Made by a program: the position numbers and the translations under genes. Positions 44,820-57,700 of a stretch of 64,000 nt of DNA are shown one piece after another (position 1 is the stretch's first letter; the number at the start of each line of letters is the position of its first letter). Origin of the DNA: Corallium rubrum (Eukaryota; Cnidaria; Anthozoa; Scleralcyonacea; Coralliidae); contig OZ035997.1 of NCBI GenBank assembly GCA_964035015.1, forward strand, positions 86,217,982 to 86,281,981. Direction: 5' to 3'. The notes under the pieces are model-generated. The model made no database searches, was not told where the DNA came from, and was given only the letters and a program-made list of their open reading frames with translations.

Positions 44820-46135
44820 CTGCATTTGCGCTACTTTGCAATCATACAGATGCTAGGTGGTTGCATGTGTACTACTTTGCCATCATATTATTGCTGAGGG
44901 CACTGCTTTTGTGCTAATGTTCCTTGCTGTCTTACAGTTGCTAGGTTGTTGCAGGTGTGCTACTTTGCTATCATATTGTTGCTGGGAGACTGCATTTGTG
45001 CTATTGTACCTGGCTATCGTTCAGTTGCTTGGTGATTGCGTGTGTGCTACTTAATTTGCTATTATATTGTTGCTGGGGACTGCATTTCTCCTTATGTACC
45101 TTGCTATCGTGCCTTTGCTAGGTGGTCACATGTGTGCTACGTTACTATCATATTGTCGTGGGGTGGGGGTGGGGGGGGGGGGGGGTGGAGGGGGGGCTGC
45201 ATTTGTGCTAATGTACCTTGCTGTCGTACAGTTGCTACCTGGTTGCTTGTGCGCGACTTTGCTGCAATCTTCTTCCTGGTGGGGGACTGTATTTGTGCTA
45301 ATGTTCCTGGCTGTCATACTGCTGCGGGGATCCGCTTTGCGTTGGCGCTATTTACTATCCCACAGTTGCAGAGGCTGTGTTCGTGCTCCTGTATCCTGGG
45401 GGACTCCTTTTGTGCTACCTTGCTATACTACAGTCGTGAGTGACTGTAGATGTGCTTTACTGCTGCCGTGCAGTCATTGGGAACTGTATTGTGCTTTCTT
45501 CTGCCGTACTGTCACTGGGGCAGTGTATTTGTGTTCCCCTAGGCCTGCCATTGCCTTGTTGTGCGGGGGTCTCTTTAATTGTATTGGCTGGCGATCTCGT
45601 TATTCTCGTCCGTACTGTGCAACACTGCTTATCGTACAGGCGTTGGTGGTCTATTTGTGCTCCCCTGCTGTTGCACAGTCATGTGGGGGGTCCCCTGTGT
45701 GTGCGCGGGTTCGTACCGTGCAACATTGCTTACGGTACAGGCGTTGGGGGTCTGTATTTGTGCTCCCCTGCTGTTGCACAGTCATGTGGGGGGTCCCCTG
45801 TGTGTGCGCGGGTTCGTACCGTGCAACATTGCTTACGGTACAGGCGTTGGGGGTCTGTATTTGTGCTCCCCTGCTGTTGCACAGTCATGTGGGGGGTCCC
45901 CTGTGTGTGCGCGGGTTCGTACCGTGCAACATTGCTTACGGTATAGGCGTTGGGGGTCTGTATTTGTGCTCCCCTGCTGTTGCACAGTCCTGTGTGTGGG
46001 TCCTCTAGTTCAGCTGTTGGCTGCTTGCCAGCTGCTTGTGGGTCCGTACTGTGCAACTTTGCTCGTACAGGCGTTGGGGGGTCTGTATTTGTGCTCCCCT
46101 GTTATTGCACAGTCATGTGGGTGGTCCTCTGGTTC
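44820..46135 (+). repeat. Degenerate ~103-bp tandem repeats, strongly G/T-rich
   Basis: The later units (from ~45650) are near-identical with a 103-bp period: TTGCACAGTCATGTGGGG begins at 45671, 45774 and 45877, with diverged copies at 45980 and ~46104. The earlier units (44820-45600) are diverged relatives with TTTGTGCTAATGT, CTTGCTGTC and AGTTGCTAGG motifs. The + strand is poor in A and rich in T and G. Open frames here shift between units and are cysteine/leucine/valine-rich low complexity. Confidence 0.8.
45159..45197 (+). repeat. G-rich tract with G-quadruplex potential
   Basis: Runs of G5 or more separated by single T or A (GGGGTGGGGGTGGGG...) over ~39 bases on the plus strand. Confidence 0.7.
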
Positions 46136-46164
46136 TGGCCTGCTCGCTTTTGTGTTTCGCGCCA

Positions 46165-46430
46165 GTACATCTGGTCTGTTCCCTGGCTACTCCGGGTGAT
46201 CATGATAACTTATGTAGGGTGTGTTCTTGGCTACTCCAAGAAAATATGCAGTAGTGTGCTGTAATGTGTAGTAGCATGCTTAGCTGTTGGTAGTTCGTGT
46301 TGCCGCGCCCGTACATCGGGTCTGTTCCCCGGCTACTCTGGGTGATAACTTAATATGTAAGGTGTGTTCCTGGCTACTCCGAGAAAATGTGCTGTAGTGT
46401 GCTCCAGTGTGCTGTAATGTGTAGAAGCTT
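46165..46430 (+). repeat. Two tandem copies of a ~130-bp unit
   Basis: CATCTGGTCTGTTCCCTGGC/CATCGGGTCTGTTCCCCGGC, TAGGGTGTGTTCTTGGCTAC/AAGGTGTGTTCCTGGCTACT and GTGCTGTAATGTGTAG recur in the same order, with small indels. Confidence 0.7.
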
Positions 46431-46794
46431 GTGCTTAACAGTACCGGCTTATCCGGTTTATGCTTAGTGTAATTTAAGTTTATTTGGCTCTTCAGCTGCT
46501 CTTAAGTTCAGCTCGTTTCTTGCTGTTGTTTGCTTTGTACTTGTCTATCTGCTCTGGAAAGGGCCCGTTTGTTGCTTTTCTATGTTACAGGAGTGGGCCT
46601 TTACTTTTGGCTTTGCGTACAGGTTCCGTTCATTGATGGTCACCCGGATGTTGGTCCTTCCATTGCAGCTTTCGCCATTTCTCTGTTGGTTGGCCTCTGG
46701 TGGCTTGCTTAGGTCCAGGTCGGTATGGTAATTTCAGAAGCATTGATTATCATTTGGTAAGTTACTTCTCCACTTTATGCGTGACTGTAGTTCT

Positions 46795-46931
46795 GTTAGG
46801 AGAGGGTAATTCTTGGCAACATTGCTACAAGTTAGTTGGGAGTTTAGGCTTGCCTGGAGCTGCTCTACCTATAAGACCGCTCCCGATCGCCTGTTCCTGT
46901 AAACTGTTCCTCAGCTATCTTGAAAACTAGA
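46795..46931 (+). repeat. Direct repeat, right copy
   Basis: Partner of 44630-44773, ~2.16 kb downstream in the same orientation. Its ends do not begin TG or end CA in a clear way, so an LTR reading is unproven. Confidence 0.75.
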
Positions 46932-47159
46932 AAATACAAGTTTGAGAGTTCAAAATACGTGCATAAACAATTCGGAAAGGGAATGAAACTAAATGTTATG
47001 CATAGTTAAAAGGTCTGCCAATAAAAAACTGTTACCAAATAAATAGCAACAGTTGTTGCTATAGAAACAATGACGTTTCAAAATGACTTCAAATTACCCT
47101 TCAAACTAACTTAAATCGGAAAAATGTGGTGACTCCCCATTTTTGTTTCATTAAAACTT

Positions 47160-47325
47160 TTCTTGAAGTATGAGTAAGCAATATAGGCCGATTTAAAAAA
47201 AATTCTGCAGACCCAATTTTTAAAAAAATTAACAAACATGATTTTTCCGGAAAAATAAGTATTCGTTCTACAGAATTTTTTTAAAATCGGCCTATTGATT
47301 ACTCATACATCTCAAACTCATTAAT
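47160..47325. mobile_element. Fold-back element
   Basis: GTATGAGTAAGCAATATAGG, CCGATTTAAAAAAAATTCTG mirrored by CAGAATTTTTTTAAAATCGG and CCTATTGATTACTCATAC, with a ~35-base loop. Confidence 0.7.
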
Positions 47326-47458
47326 AATTCATGAGGAAAACACAAAGAAAATCAGTACCGTGTCGGTGGTTTGGATATCGGAGGAAGAAATTACATAAAT
47401 TAAGCAAACTTTTACGCCGATTTTCTCTTAAAATACTGATTTGTTTGAGATGCTTTAT

Positions 47459-47588
47459 CATACACTCGGAGGAATGTTTCATCAGGATATCCAAACACTT
47501 CGAAGTTTCTTCAAAAACCTCGGCTTCGCCTTGGTTTTCAACAAACGTCTCAGTGTTTGGATATCCTGATGTAACATTCCTCTTCGTG

Positions 47589-47590
<2 letters not shown>
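47459..47590. mobile_element. Fold-back element with GGCTTCGCC loop
   Basis: ATACACTCGGAGGAATGTTT...CAGGATATCCAAACACT faces AGTGTTTGGATATCCTGATG...AACATTCCTCTTCGTGTAT. The loop CCTCGGCTTCGCCTTGG is itself a small hairpin. Related GGCTTCGCC loops occur near 43290 and 60112. Confidence 0.7.

Positions 47591-47624
<34 letters not shown>
47591..47624. repeat. (TA)n microsatellite
   Basis: About 34 bases of TA repeat directly abutting the preceding fold-back. Confidence 0.85.
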
Positions 47625-47629
<5 letters not shown>

Positions 47630-48105
47630 CTTCAAGAAAAGTATTAAAGCGCTACTACGATCAAGATTTCGGATTCGATGTTTACACATTTCAAAAGTGG
47701 GATAAAACTGATGATCGATGTAGTATAACAAAAAAAATCGGACTATATTGACATCATTATGTGAAATTTTCTGAGCTGGGCGCTGGCCGGTGTCGACTGA
47801 AACCTCTTGTCTGCTGACTGGAATAACTCTGGCCCTTGTTCTATGGGTAGGTAGGATTGTACTAACTTGTGTATTCTGATCGCCAAGCTGGCGAAGATGA
47901 TGCAATTTCGGATAATCATAATAGGTGTAAACTCGCTTTTATATACAGTAAGATAACGCTATCGATAAACGGGTATACGTGAACGCCACTGCGAATCGAG
48001 TCATAAAAACAATGGCGATGCAGTCCGGTTTGGCAGTGACATGTAATAACCTGAATGTCATGGCCTTTATTTGTTCCCGCCTCCCGCTAAACCTGGCAGC
48101 GCAGG

Positions 48106-48160
48106 CAGAGGTGCGGGCGAGCGAGAAGGCGAGAAAAATAAAGGCCTGAGGAAACTCTTA
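48106..48160. repeat. Left 55-bp perfect inverted repeat flanking the RecQ relic
   Basis: CAGAGGTGCGGGCGAGCGAG ... AGGCCTGAGGAAACTCTTA. Its exact reverse complement lies at 49921-49975. The outer part (48052-48110) is shared with 31820-31910. Confidence 0.8.
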
Positions 48161-48367
48161 ACAAAACTGTGGGGCTCCGTCCATCTCATGGACGGGAGCT
48201 CTGATTGGCTGACTAATTGAAGTAAGGATTTTGATTGGTTCATGCAGATAAACAACTTTCCCAACGGTGCACCGTCAAGGTACACACCGTGACAAGGGCA
48301 TCGCCATTTCTCGAATCTATTTATCGTATACGTTTCTGTGACCAATTCATTCATTTAATCGTTTATT

Positions 48368-48805
48368 ATGTCGCAAAATCAAACCATAGAAGTATTTTTC
48401 GAAACTGCTTTGTTAAATTTATTGACGCATTTCGGCTATGAGTCTTTGAAACCAGAACAAAGTAAACGACGTGCATTCGCTCGCTGTTGTCTGTTGACAG
48501 CCAAGATGTCTTTGCTGTTTTGCCCACTGGTTTTGGTAAAAGTCTGATATATCAGATATTGCCATTTGTGTTCTGTGAACTTCATCGACTTCAACATGGC
48601 ACGGTGAGGAATTTCGTTGTAGCAGGTGGAGACCAGTCTACTTGGGTCCTTCGTTCGATGATCAGTGACGATGGCTACTGAAGGCGAAGCCGATGCGAAA
48701 GACCAAGTTGTTTATGGCAGTGCTGAACAATGGTTGTCAGAAAAGTGGACCCGTCAGTTACAAAACGGGAATCTCGGAGCAGTTTATAGTCTTAGTTGTG
48801 GATGA
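48368..48805 (+). pseudogene. RecQ-like DNA helicase N-terminal fragment, frameshifted
   Basis: An ATG-started N-terminus with FGYESLKPEQ (the Q-motif-like RecQ0 region, ~48430-48460) is followed, in a different frame, by the Walker A region [18 protein letters not shown] (~48503-48558). In a third frame come GSAEQWLSEKW (~48718-48750) and a degraded Walker B region (VLVVDD, ~48788-48805). Only the 5' third of a RecQ helicase core is present, with at least two frame breaks and stops. It is a relic, probably carried within the repeat bounded by the 55-bp inverted repeats. Confidence 0.7.
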
Positions 48806-49920
48806 CTGAGTTTATATACGGTTGAGACGTGTTTATAATTATGTATCAATATATGAAATGGTCTACCTGCATTCTAAAATTTAAATTCTAATGCTACAAA
48901 ATTATATATTTTATTAATTTAGTCGAAACTATATCAAGGCGGCCATCAAATCGTGTTTATCTTTTATTATGGTGGAACTTTGAATCAATATATATGTATA
49001 CTCTCAAATTGTCAAATTTCTCTGTTTCTAATCGGAGTTTCCAATTCTTCGACTTCTTCTCTAGATCGGGTCTAGATATACCATTTATTGCAAGTCTACC
49101 TAGACTAGTCTGGACTAAAACCATACGCGGGGAAAGACTATATATTTCTGTGGGATGAAATCAGTGCTTCCACAACCGAAATCCAATTTTCCTGTTTGTT
49201 GTCCTGAAATTTCCTGATATTTTATTTAGATTTCCTTCAAATTTCCTTGACATTATCACGTGATATCTTTTCACAAACCCACCCAATTATTGGGTCAAAT
49301 GAGCCTGTTCGCAGGCTGTAAAAATGATCATGAAATTAACAAAAATGATGAAATAGTCCAATAGCTAGCGCTTACATTTTTTTTGTTTTAACTTTAATTT
49401 AAAACTTTTTGTAAAAGCAATTGTAAAATACATATTCATATTTTCATAATCAATCCATATAAAGGACGCGTAGAATAGAGACAGAGAAGGCCAAAAGCCA
49501 GTCCCTAGAGCCAGCGAACTCAACTATCACCATGGTAACACTAAATCCAAATGTTCATTTGTTCAGGTTCGTAACTATTTGTAACCTCCGTCCAACAGTA
49601 ATGATGGGAAATAGAAACCAGGCCACTGCAGGCGAACTGCGAACAACAGAAAGCCACAAATTCACGTTAAAAAGTAAAAATTTCTTTAAAATTTTCTCGA
49701 TCTACTTAGATTTTTTGAGATTTTCTGATTTTCCCTGAGATTTCAACTCATCCTGAAAACTTCCTTTTCAAGTCAGGATTTCCTGCGAGAATCAGGAAAT
49801 TTCCTGCAAAGTGAAAACACTGGATGAAATCAAAACATACGCTTTGTTCTTTTGACAACACATATCAATCATATCTCGCTAATGTTTAAAAATAACAAAG
49901 TGGGCGGAAGACGGTTTTAA
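48806..49920. other. Non-coding remainder of the 48.1-49.97 kb segment
   Basis: AT-rich. It includes a T/C-rich stretch with repeated TTTCCT motifs at ~49190-49250 and again, more diverged, at ~49680-49800. No gene recognised. Confidence 0.5.
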
Positions 49921-49975
49921 TAAGAGTTTCCTCAGGCCTTTATTTTTCTCGCCTTCTCGCTCGCCCGCACCTCTG
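49921..49975. repeat. Right 55-bp perfect inverted repeat
   Basis: Reverse complement of 48106-48160 without mismatch, giving a ~1.87-kb unit. I see no convincing target duplication. Confidence 0.8.
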
Positions 49976-51717
49976 AGTCTTTATAGGCTTAAAGCTTGCT
50001 GTCAAAGTTTAAAATATTTAACTAACAAATGGTCAGCATTAGCCATATATTAAAGATTTGGCCTAACTGAGTATAGTCCAAATCTACACATAGTTACAAC
50101 AGTTTTTTCAGCGCAAAACGCTTTTTCTAGCATTTTTGCAGTATTCGTTATAACGCCAGGTGCAGTACTTCAATTAACTTATTATATGCATGACAAAATT
50201 ACTACATTCTGACTGGTTGAGAAGAGTATACAATTATTTTATTAATTGTACTGCAGTAGAAGGCCCTTGGGAACGATGTTGACAACAAAATTCAAAATGG
50301 CAGCCAATTCTGCGATGGAAAGTTTTCGCATTTCCAACGACTTGTGGTACACTATGAACTAAAAATTCCAATGTAAATATTTTGAAATGAGTACAGAGAA
50401 CACCCAGAGTGAAAATGTTTCTTGTCAAGTAATGAAACAAGATGTTTTTAAATTTTCAAATATCACTTGTAGTGTAAATCCTTAATTGTACTCGCTATCA
50501 TATGATTACCTATACCAATATTAGAAAATGTCAGCGCGTTTCGGATAAGGATTAAAGAAATACCAAATGGTTTTCCGTGTTTGGATACTCTGATCCAAAC
50601 ACGCGGGAAATTGCGAGAATGGAGAAAAGGGTAACAAAACACGAGCCATAGGCGAGTGTTTTTAGCTTTTCGAAAGTTGAGCAATTTCCCAAGTGTTTGG
50701 ATAAGAGTCTCCAAACACGGAAAAAACTAACTTTTATAAAATAACTCACAAGTGAATAAGCCGGATATACTGTCTGACATTTTCAAAAAATCGTTTTGGC
50801 GGGTGTTTTCCATGTTTGGATACTCTGATCCAAACACGGCAATTGACCAATCAGGGCTCGCGTAGTATATACAAAATCGTAGTTTCATTTAGGCCAACAT
50901 GCAAATTAGTTTCCTATTCAATTTGTGCCCCTATCCAAATTATATCGTGTCTATTAAAGCATAACGGGAAGATAACACAGGCTGGGACAGTTTTTTCATG
51001 TTTTGAGGTCATTATTTTTAGACACTACGTTTAGGATTATTGTCAAGGATACTCGACAAGCAAAGTTTATCCTTATAGAATACCTAAACATTAAAAAGTT
51101 TCTGAAATCAGAAATGTTATGTTTACTACGGCTGCTTCAGCCTCATGTTATAAATGAACTACGTTTTATCCCTACTCAGAGTGTATGCGCAGTCGAAACT
51201 CCAATTTCGTCCTATACATGTTATTTCATAAAGCGTTTAACCTGAGCGGTTTTACTAAAATATTTCTGAGCACTTTTTTCAACTTTTGAAGAAACAGCTG
51301 GGAGCCACCTTAAAAGCGGTTGGAAGATCTTAATCGCGGGCACAGATCGGCTAGCCCGCGTTACGGGCCCGAAATAGCTTCGCTCCAAGATTCGACCTTG
51401 TGTTGTGTTCTGCTAGCTGTTTCTTTCTTCGGACATTGATTTGTTTTGGAACTGATTGTACCGAGGTATCAAGCAAGGCCTTTGCTAGCCTGCGTAGCAA
51501 GCGCAGGAGAATAAATTGAGCAAGCGCCTTTTGCCGTTTTAAACTGGAAACAAGGACAGTCAGTGATCGACGCCATCTTAATATATGGACTAGTGTCTTT
51601 TATGATGTACTTATGAAGAAACTCATGAACTTGTTAATGAACTTCATGCTCGTTTATATTTGATAGAAATAAGGCTAAACCTGGGCGAAGACAATTTTTT
51701 TGAAATTTAAAGAAAAA
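49976..51717. other. Intergenic and 5' flank of DPAGT1
   Basis: Holds inverted repeats around 50560-50850 built on GTTTGGATACTCTGATCCAAAC, related to the 47.5-kb fold-back. Nearer the gene is a GC-richer hairpin (GCTAGCCCGCG...GGGCCCGAAATAGC, ~51350-51380). The promoter and 5' UTR of DPAGT1 should lie in the last few hundred bases. No TATA assignment is made. Confidence 0.5.
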
Positions 51718-54700
51718 ATGATAACACAAGTCTGTGAGACATTTTATTGTTCAAGAATGATGTACCCACTTATTATCAACGTGGTCTTGTCGTTTGGGGG
51801 ATTTCTCTTGACGATGAGGATTATTCCTGGCATGAGGGAGATGTTTATCAATGCTGGACTGAAAGGAAGGGATATGGGCAAGCCAGACAAACCTGAAGTG
51901 TAAGTTGTATAATTTCTATTAGTGAATTAAAACAGCATCATATTTGTGATTGCAGTTTGGATAGAAATGAAGGTTTATATGACTTGGTACAGTACTATAC
52001 ACTGTAGTTTAGGGCTATATTTATGTCACTATTTACCCCAACCCTAAATAACCATGATTAACCTTACAAAATTGCTGTAAATATAGCCTAATCCTATCAA
52101 TATTATAGCCACTTCATATATACTGTATGTCTTTACTACTCAGTACTCACAACAGTAAATGAAAATTTTACAGTTTACTTTACCCGAGTAATCCAGCAAT
52201 TAATTTCTATGCCATGCACGATTGGTACCACTTGAGTAAGATTTTTTGATGACCTAACCCAAACAAAAACCCTCACCCTAATTGACTGTGTCTGTGTATC
52301 TAAATTCTAAAGCTGTGTTTACACAACCAAAATTTAAGCACACTTAAAGGAGTAGTGTCACTCGCAAAGCCCCTACCGCCATTTTGTTTTCTGGAACATG
52401 GAATGTAGTTGTAGATGTCTAACGCTTCAAGTGAAGGCCCTTCGCTCTAAATGTTAGACCTTAACAATTAACATTCCATGGTTCAGCAGTACACTAACCT
52501 TATTATATTACTATGTTAGACTGTATTTTTTGAAGAACTGATTGAAACTTAAACGAGGTCAAAACTATAGAAAGAGTAGTCAGGCTATTCTTTTGTAGTA
52601 GTGGAGCCCCACAGTCTTCATTTACTCCCTTGAAGCCAAGATAACTATAGTTCCATCTTTCCTGTAAGACAGTCAGACTTTCTGGTAGTTTGGTCATTTT
52701 AAAATAAGATAATTGTCATGTCACCTCCAAGAACATTGTGGGTTTATTACAATTGAATGACCACGCCCATTTGTTGGCAAAATTAATGCTCACACCCCCT
52801 GCTCAACCTGCTCATGCACTGACTTGAAAAACTACTGCCTGTAGGTTTTCAAGTTTGTTGATCCAAGATGGCAGCCGCACTTGGTGGGGTGCATGGTGGA
52901 AGATGTGATAATTCAGGCCGAAAGAGAAAATACAAGGGATAAAATAGTTCACAGAAAGCATGGAATAGTCAGCACAAACATATTTACTTATCACTAACTA
53001 TATTTGAGTGATGGAAAGATGCTGAAATCATAGCTGGATATGGTTCATGTAGCGAATACCGTAGAAGGCAAATATCATTTGATTCATTTCTCTGGTTTCT
53101 TGTCTGATTTAGAGCTATTTCTGACATTTTCCAAAGTTATTTCTATATGTGCAAAAAAGATGTGCAAATGGTGACACTGCTCCTTTAAGTTAAGCGTGCT
53201 TAAAATGCACCACATTGGTGCATTTACATGGTCATTTAAGCTTATAGAATAATTCCTTACTAAAACATGTACACTGTACACCATTATTCAACATTGCGGA
53301 TGAGCTATTGTTTTGGCTTTGGAAGCTTCGTATTGGTAACGTGCATCAAAGAACAACATAACGGAACTATGGAAGACAAGGACATTGGTACATAAGAAAG
53401 AGTTATAGCAAAAGAAAGAAAGAAACAAAGGAAGCAAAGAATAGCGAGATGGAAGCTTCTACAGCAGGGCAAAAAAAATGCACTTTATCGTATTAATAAC
53501 CATGTCTTAATAGCAAGCATTTTTCAATCCCGTTGCATTTACATGGCAAAGTTAAGCACGATTAACTGATCATGCTCAGTTTAATCCACCTCCTTGAGGT
53601 GGTGCAAACTAATCACGATTAATTTACACCGATCTGTTTACACAGACATTTTAAGCCCACTTAAAGTCAGATGTGGCTCAGTTCCTGCTTAAATTTTGGC
53701 CATGTAAACAGGGCTTTATTCACTCACATGTTTACTGCCTACATATATAGCTTTTACTATACATGTGTGCTTGCTTTTGCTTATTATTCAGGTTCAAAGG
53801 TTTAATCTGATTTAGAATAAACTCGATCACTTTGTGATTGTAAGGCCAGGGTTAGGGTTGTTGTTGGCCAGGATGCATTCCATTTAAACCGTGAGACACT
53901 GAATACTTCCAATTGCTATGCCAAGGTTATGCAATAAATAAAAAAATATAGCATGCATAGTGGTGCTTGAGGTTGGAGAGGGAAGTGACGAAGTTGCAAG
54001 CAAGTGGAGAGGGAGGAAGTGCCTGCACGAAAGACCCATGTTTTTGGATTTTTGCCCTTAGTAATCCAATTACAAAACTGTCAAAATTCAACCAATCAGT
54101 GTTAGTAGGTTTCCTCAGTGCATGATGTAATGTTCACATGATGATTGGGTTTCATTTTTTGCTGAGAAATACAGTGTTGTTCATAATTATTCATTACTGG
54201 AAGAACTCATCTGAAAATTTATTCAAGCCATCGCGTATACAAGAGAGCCAAGACTTGGTTCTGGCAGAAGCATGCAAGTGCATTGGCTTTAAGTTATTAC
54301 ACAATGGAACGCTGTTCGAGTGGGTTTGTAGTCCTTAAGCTTGTGGGGGAAGGAAAAGAAGAAACACTGCTGAACTCTATAATTTTATTAAAGGATTGGC
54401 CCAAGCGAAAGGAGAAAGCAGTGTCACACCACCAGCTGATGACAGCCATAGAATCATGCAACAGTTACTGTATACCAACCACTGTAACTCACATTTAGGA
54501 ATATCTTCCAGAGGTATTAGCGACGAATCAACGGCAGAATAACCTTGGAGTTCCATGTCATCCAGTTGGTCCCTAATAATAGGCACTTTAAGATCCACGA
54601 TGCCTCTGGGACCAGGGTACGGCAAGCTCGATCGATGACGCGCCTTAAAAACAAAGGAATTCTTAATGAAAACAAAGTGAATGAATAATTTGTAATCTCA

Positions 54701-57700
54701 AGAGTATATATCAATACCGTCCTTGTTCGGTAAACAACGCCACTCTCAGCATTTTTACGTCTTCAGAACGACACGAACACGCGGAGAAGTGAGAAGCTTC
54801 TAGGACAGCGTCGGCCACGGTTGAAATCCAAATATTACCAGGGTTAAGTCACGTTGGCCTGAAAAACAGAGAAAAATCTTCTCGACGTTTCGAGCGAAGG
54901 CCCTTCGTCAGCAGAAGGCCCTTTCTCAACTTCAGTTCAGACACTGCAGCCGGTTTAGCAAAACCTTGAGCTTCTTGAAAGTCATTAAACAAGCTTAAAC
55001 ATGAAGTACGGCAGTTAATTTACCGTGTCTTCTTTTAAGTGCCGACTTTTTAACGTTTTTAAGGTAGCGTCGTCGAGTTAGCCGCGTTGTCGATTTTAAA
55101 GTCCCTAACACTATTCAACGGAGAGATCACAATGATAGCTGCTTTTCCTGCCAATTGATAATCACGCGCTTGCACAAACGTTTGATAAATCAAGCTCTTG
55201 CCAAACCTCATAGGCAAGACGACAACAGCCAAAACATCTTTTCTTGCCAGCAGATCTCTAACTGCAACTTCTTGTTCCGGCTTTCCAATTGAAAGCGATG
55301 ACCAGTAGGTAAATAAAGATCTGATAACGCTTTGGAAAAAATATCATCAACACACGATTCTTCTAAAGTTGCCATTTGCAATGATTCATTTCCTACCAAG
55401 AAAAGTTGAAGGGGCGATGGCAATGAAAACAGACATATTTTTAAATTGCTCTTACAGTGCATGAAAATCTCATCTAGTAAAATACAGTAAAATACTACGG
55501 CTTGAAATTTTAAATTTTCGGCAGTATTCACGTCCTTGAAATCTAGTATCCCACTTTTGAATACTAAACATCTCAACTTGTAATATCTAAAATTAACTAT
55601 TAACAGTTTGTGACAGTGCCTATACATTGTAGGACGTAACGTTACATTAAAAGACGTCACGCTACATTATAAGACGTTACGCTACATTATAAGACGTTGC
55701 GCTACATTCTAAGACGTTACGCTACATTCTAAGACATTACACGACATTCTAAAATATTACGCTACATTATAAGACGTTACGCTACATTATAAAACGTGAC
55801 GTTACGTTGTAATTAAGACGTTACGCTACAATTTAAGACGTTACGCTCCATATAAGACGTTATGCTACATTCTAAGACGTTATACGCTACATTCTAAGAC
55901 GTTACACGCTACATTCTAAGACATTACGCTACATTCTACTGTAAGACATAACGCTACATTCTAAGACATTACGATACATTCTGCTGTAAGACATTACGCT
56001 ACATTCTAAGACGTCACGCTACATTCTAAGACGTCATGCTCTATATAAGACGTTAGGCTACGTTATAAGACGTTACGTTACATTCTAAGACAATACGACG
56101 TTACATTGTAAGACAATACGTTACATTGTAAGACAATACGTTACATTGTGAGACGTTACTGGCTGTGCGTTATCGATATTTTTATTGTATCCCGTTGGGA
56201 TAAAAACGAAAATCTAGTATCCCGTGGATATCGGGATACTGCAAATTTCAAGCCCTGAAATACAATTACAGGTACGTTCTATTCAGTATGCCATGCTACA
56301 ATGTGATAATTTTAAGTTTCTTCTCGTTCTCTTAGTCCAGAAGCAATTGGTGTTCTATGTGGAGCTGTTTATCTCATCTGCCTTTTTGTCTTTATACCTG
56401 TTCCATTCTTGACTATGTGGTTGGAAAATGGTGGAGATGAATTTCCTCACTACAAGGTACTGTTCACAGTCAATCAGTGGCGTGCTGGCAGGGGGCCCAT
56501 GCCCCCCCCCCCCCCCCCAGTGAAGATTTTTTAAGGGACGCCAAAACGTAAAGGGGCGCCAATATTTCCCCAAAAGACACAAGAGCGTTGGTCAGAATTT
56601 TGTCAGAATCCGATGAGCCAAAGAGAGAAACAAGAGTTTGAGATTGTGTAGAAGCTTGGCAGCTTGGAGACAATCCACTGTCTTTTATCGAGTCTTAGAT
56701 ATGTACGGCAATGCCTGTTGAAAAAAATCACAGTTCACAGTAACACAACACCTCGCACCAGTGCAACACCTTTCCGAATTCCGTCGTTCTGACAAGCTGA
56801 TAACTTCGACTTGGAAACTAACATAAGCAGTTTCTGCACGACATATCGCTGTATATAACTGTTCACCTTTGTGCGTCATTCCGAATGTTCAATCGTTCCA
56901 TTTTTGCCAAAGAAAGCAAGGAAGATGTTCACGTTGTCGAAGGTTCTGATTCTCAACAAGAATATGATGAGAACGGTGATCTTGATTCAGATCATAATAA
57001 GACAAAATAGACGAAGCCACCTGTGCCAATGAAGCAGAATGGAACAAAGATGTACCATCTTTTGTCGAGGCTCTAGAATTCTCTCGCATCCCGATTACCA
57101 CCTGGTCGATAGGTATCGAACACTTTATCAAGTGTATGCGATTGCGGTTGCATTCCCAATCAGTTCTGCGACTGCTGAGCGCTCCTTCTCAGCCTTTAAA
57201 CTCGCATTCGCTCATCTATGTTGCAAGGATGCCTGAAAGCCTTAAAGCCTGGTTCTCATATGTCACCGATGGTCGCCGATCGTCGGCGATTTGTGATTTA
57301 GATGCATGTTAAAACGGGAAGTGCAGCAACATGTTAAGTAATAAAGAACAATGCAGAAAAGCAGTGCTTTTATTCTTTTACTTAACATGCAACTAAATCA
57401 TGGGTCGGCGACCATCGGCGACCATCGGCGACCTACGAGAATCAGGCTTAAGGTTCTTTTTCAGTCATCGCCAAAACCAGCTGGCTGCGAGTGTTTGCAT
57501 CTAATTAAAAACAACTTGCAGTGCTTGTTTTCTACTTTGTGACTTCTTTTTAATGAGATACAAGTACTTTCAACAAGCTGCGAACCAGTGGCGTCGCTAG
57601 GGGGGGACTGGGGTGGGGGACGCGTTCCCCCCAGTTCTCTTCAAGACCAAATTTGAGATTCTTCCAAATCCGGTGAGAAACGTTGAGGGGGGGTACATGT

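Noticed and set aside
44213-46264. Several overlapping Cys/Leu/Val-rich open frames of 100-313 codons
   Set aside because: They lie in the G/T-skewed tandem repeat block, where lack of A removes stop codons. Frames change between repeat units.
44630-46931. Direct repeats read as LTRs of a second retrotransposon
   Set aside because: There are no TG/CA termini, primer-binding site, purine tract or retroelement protein between them.
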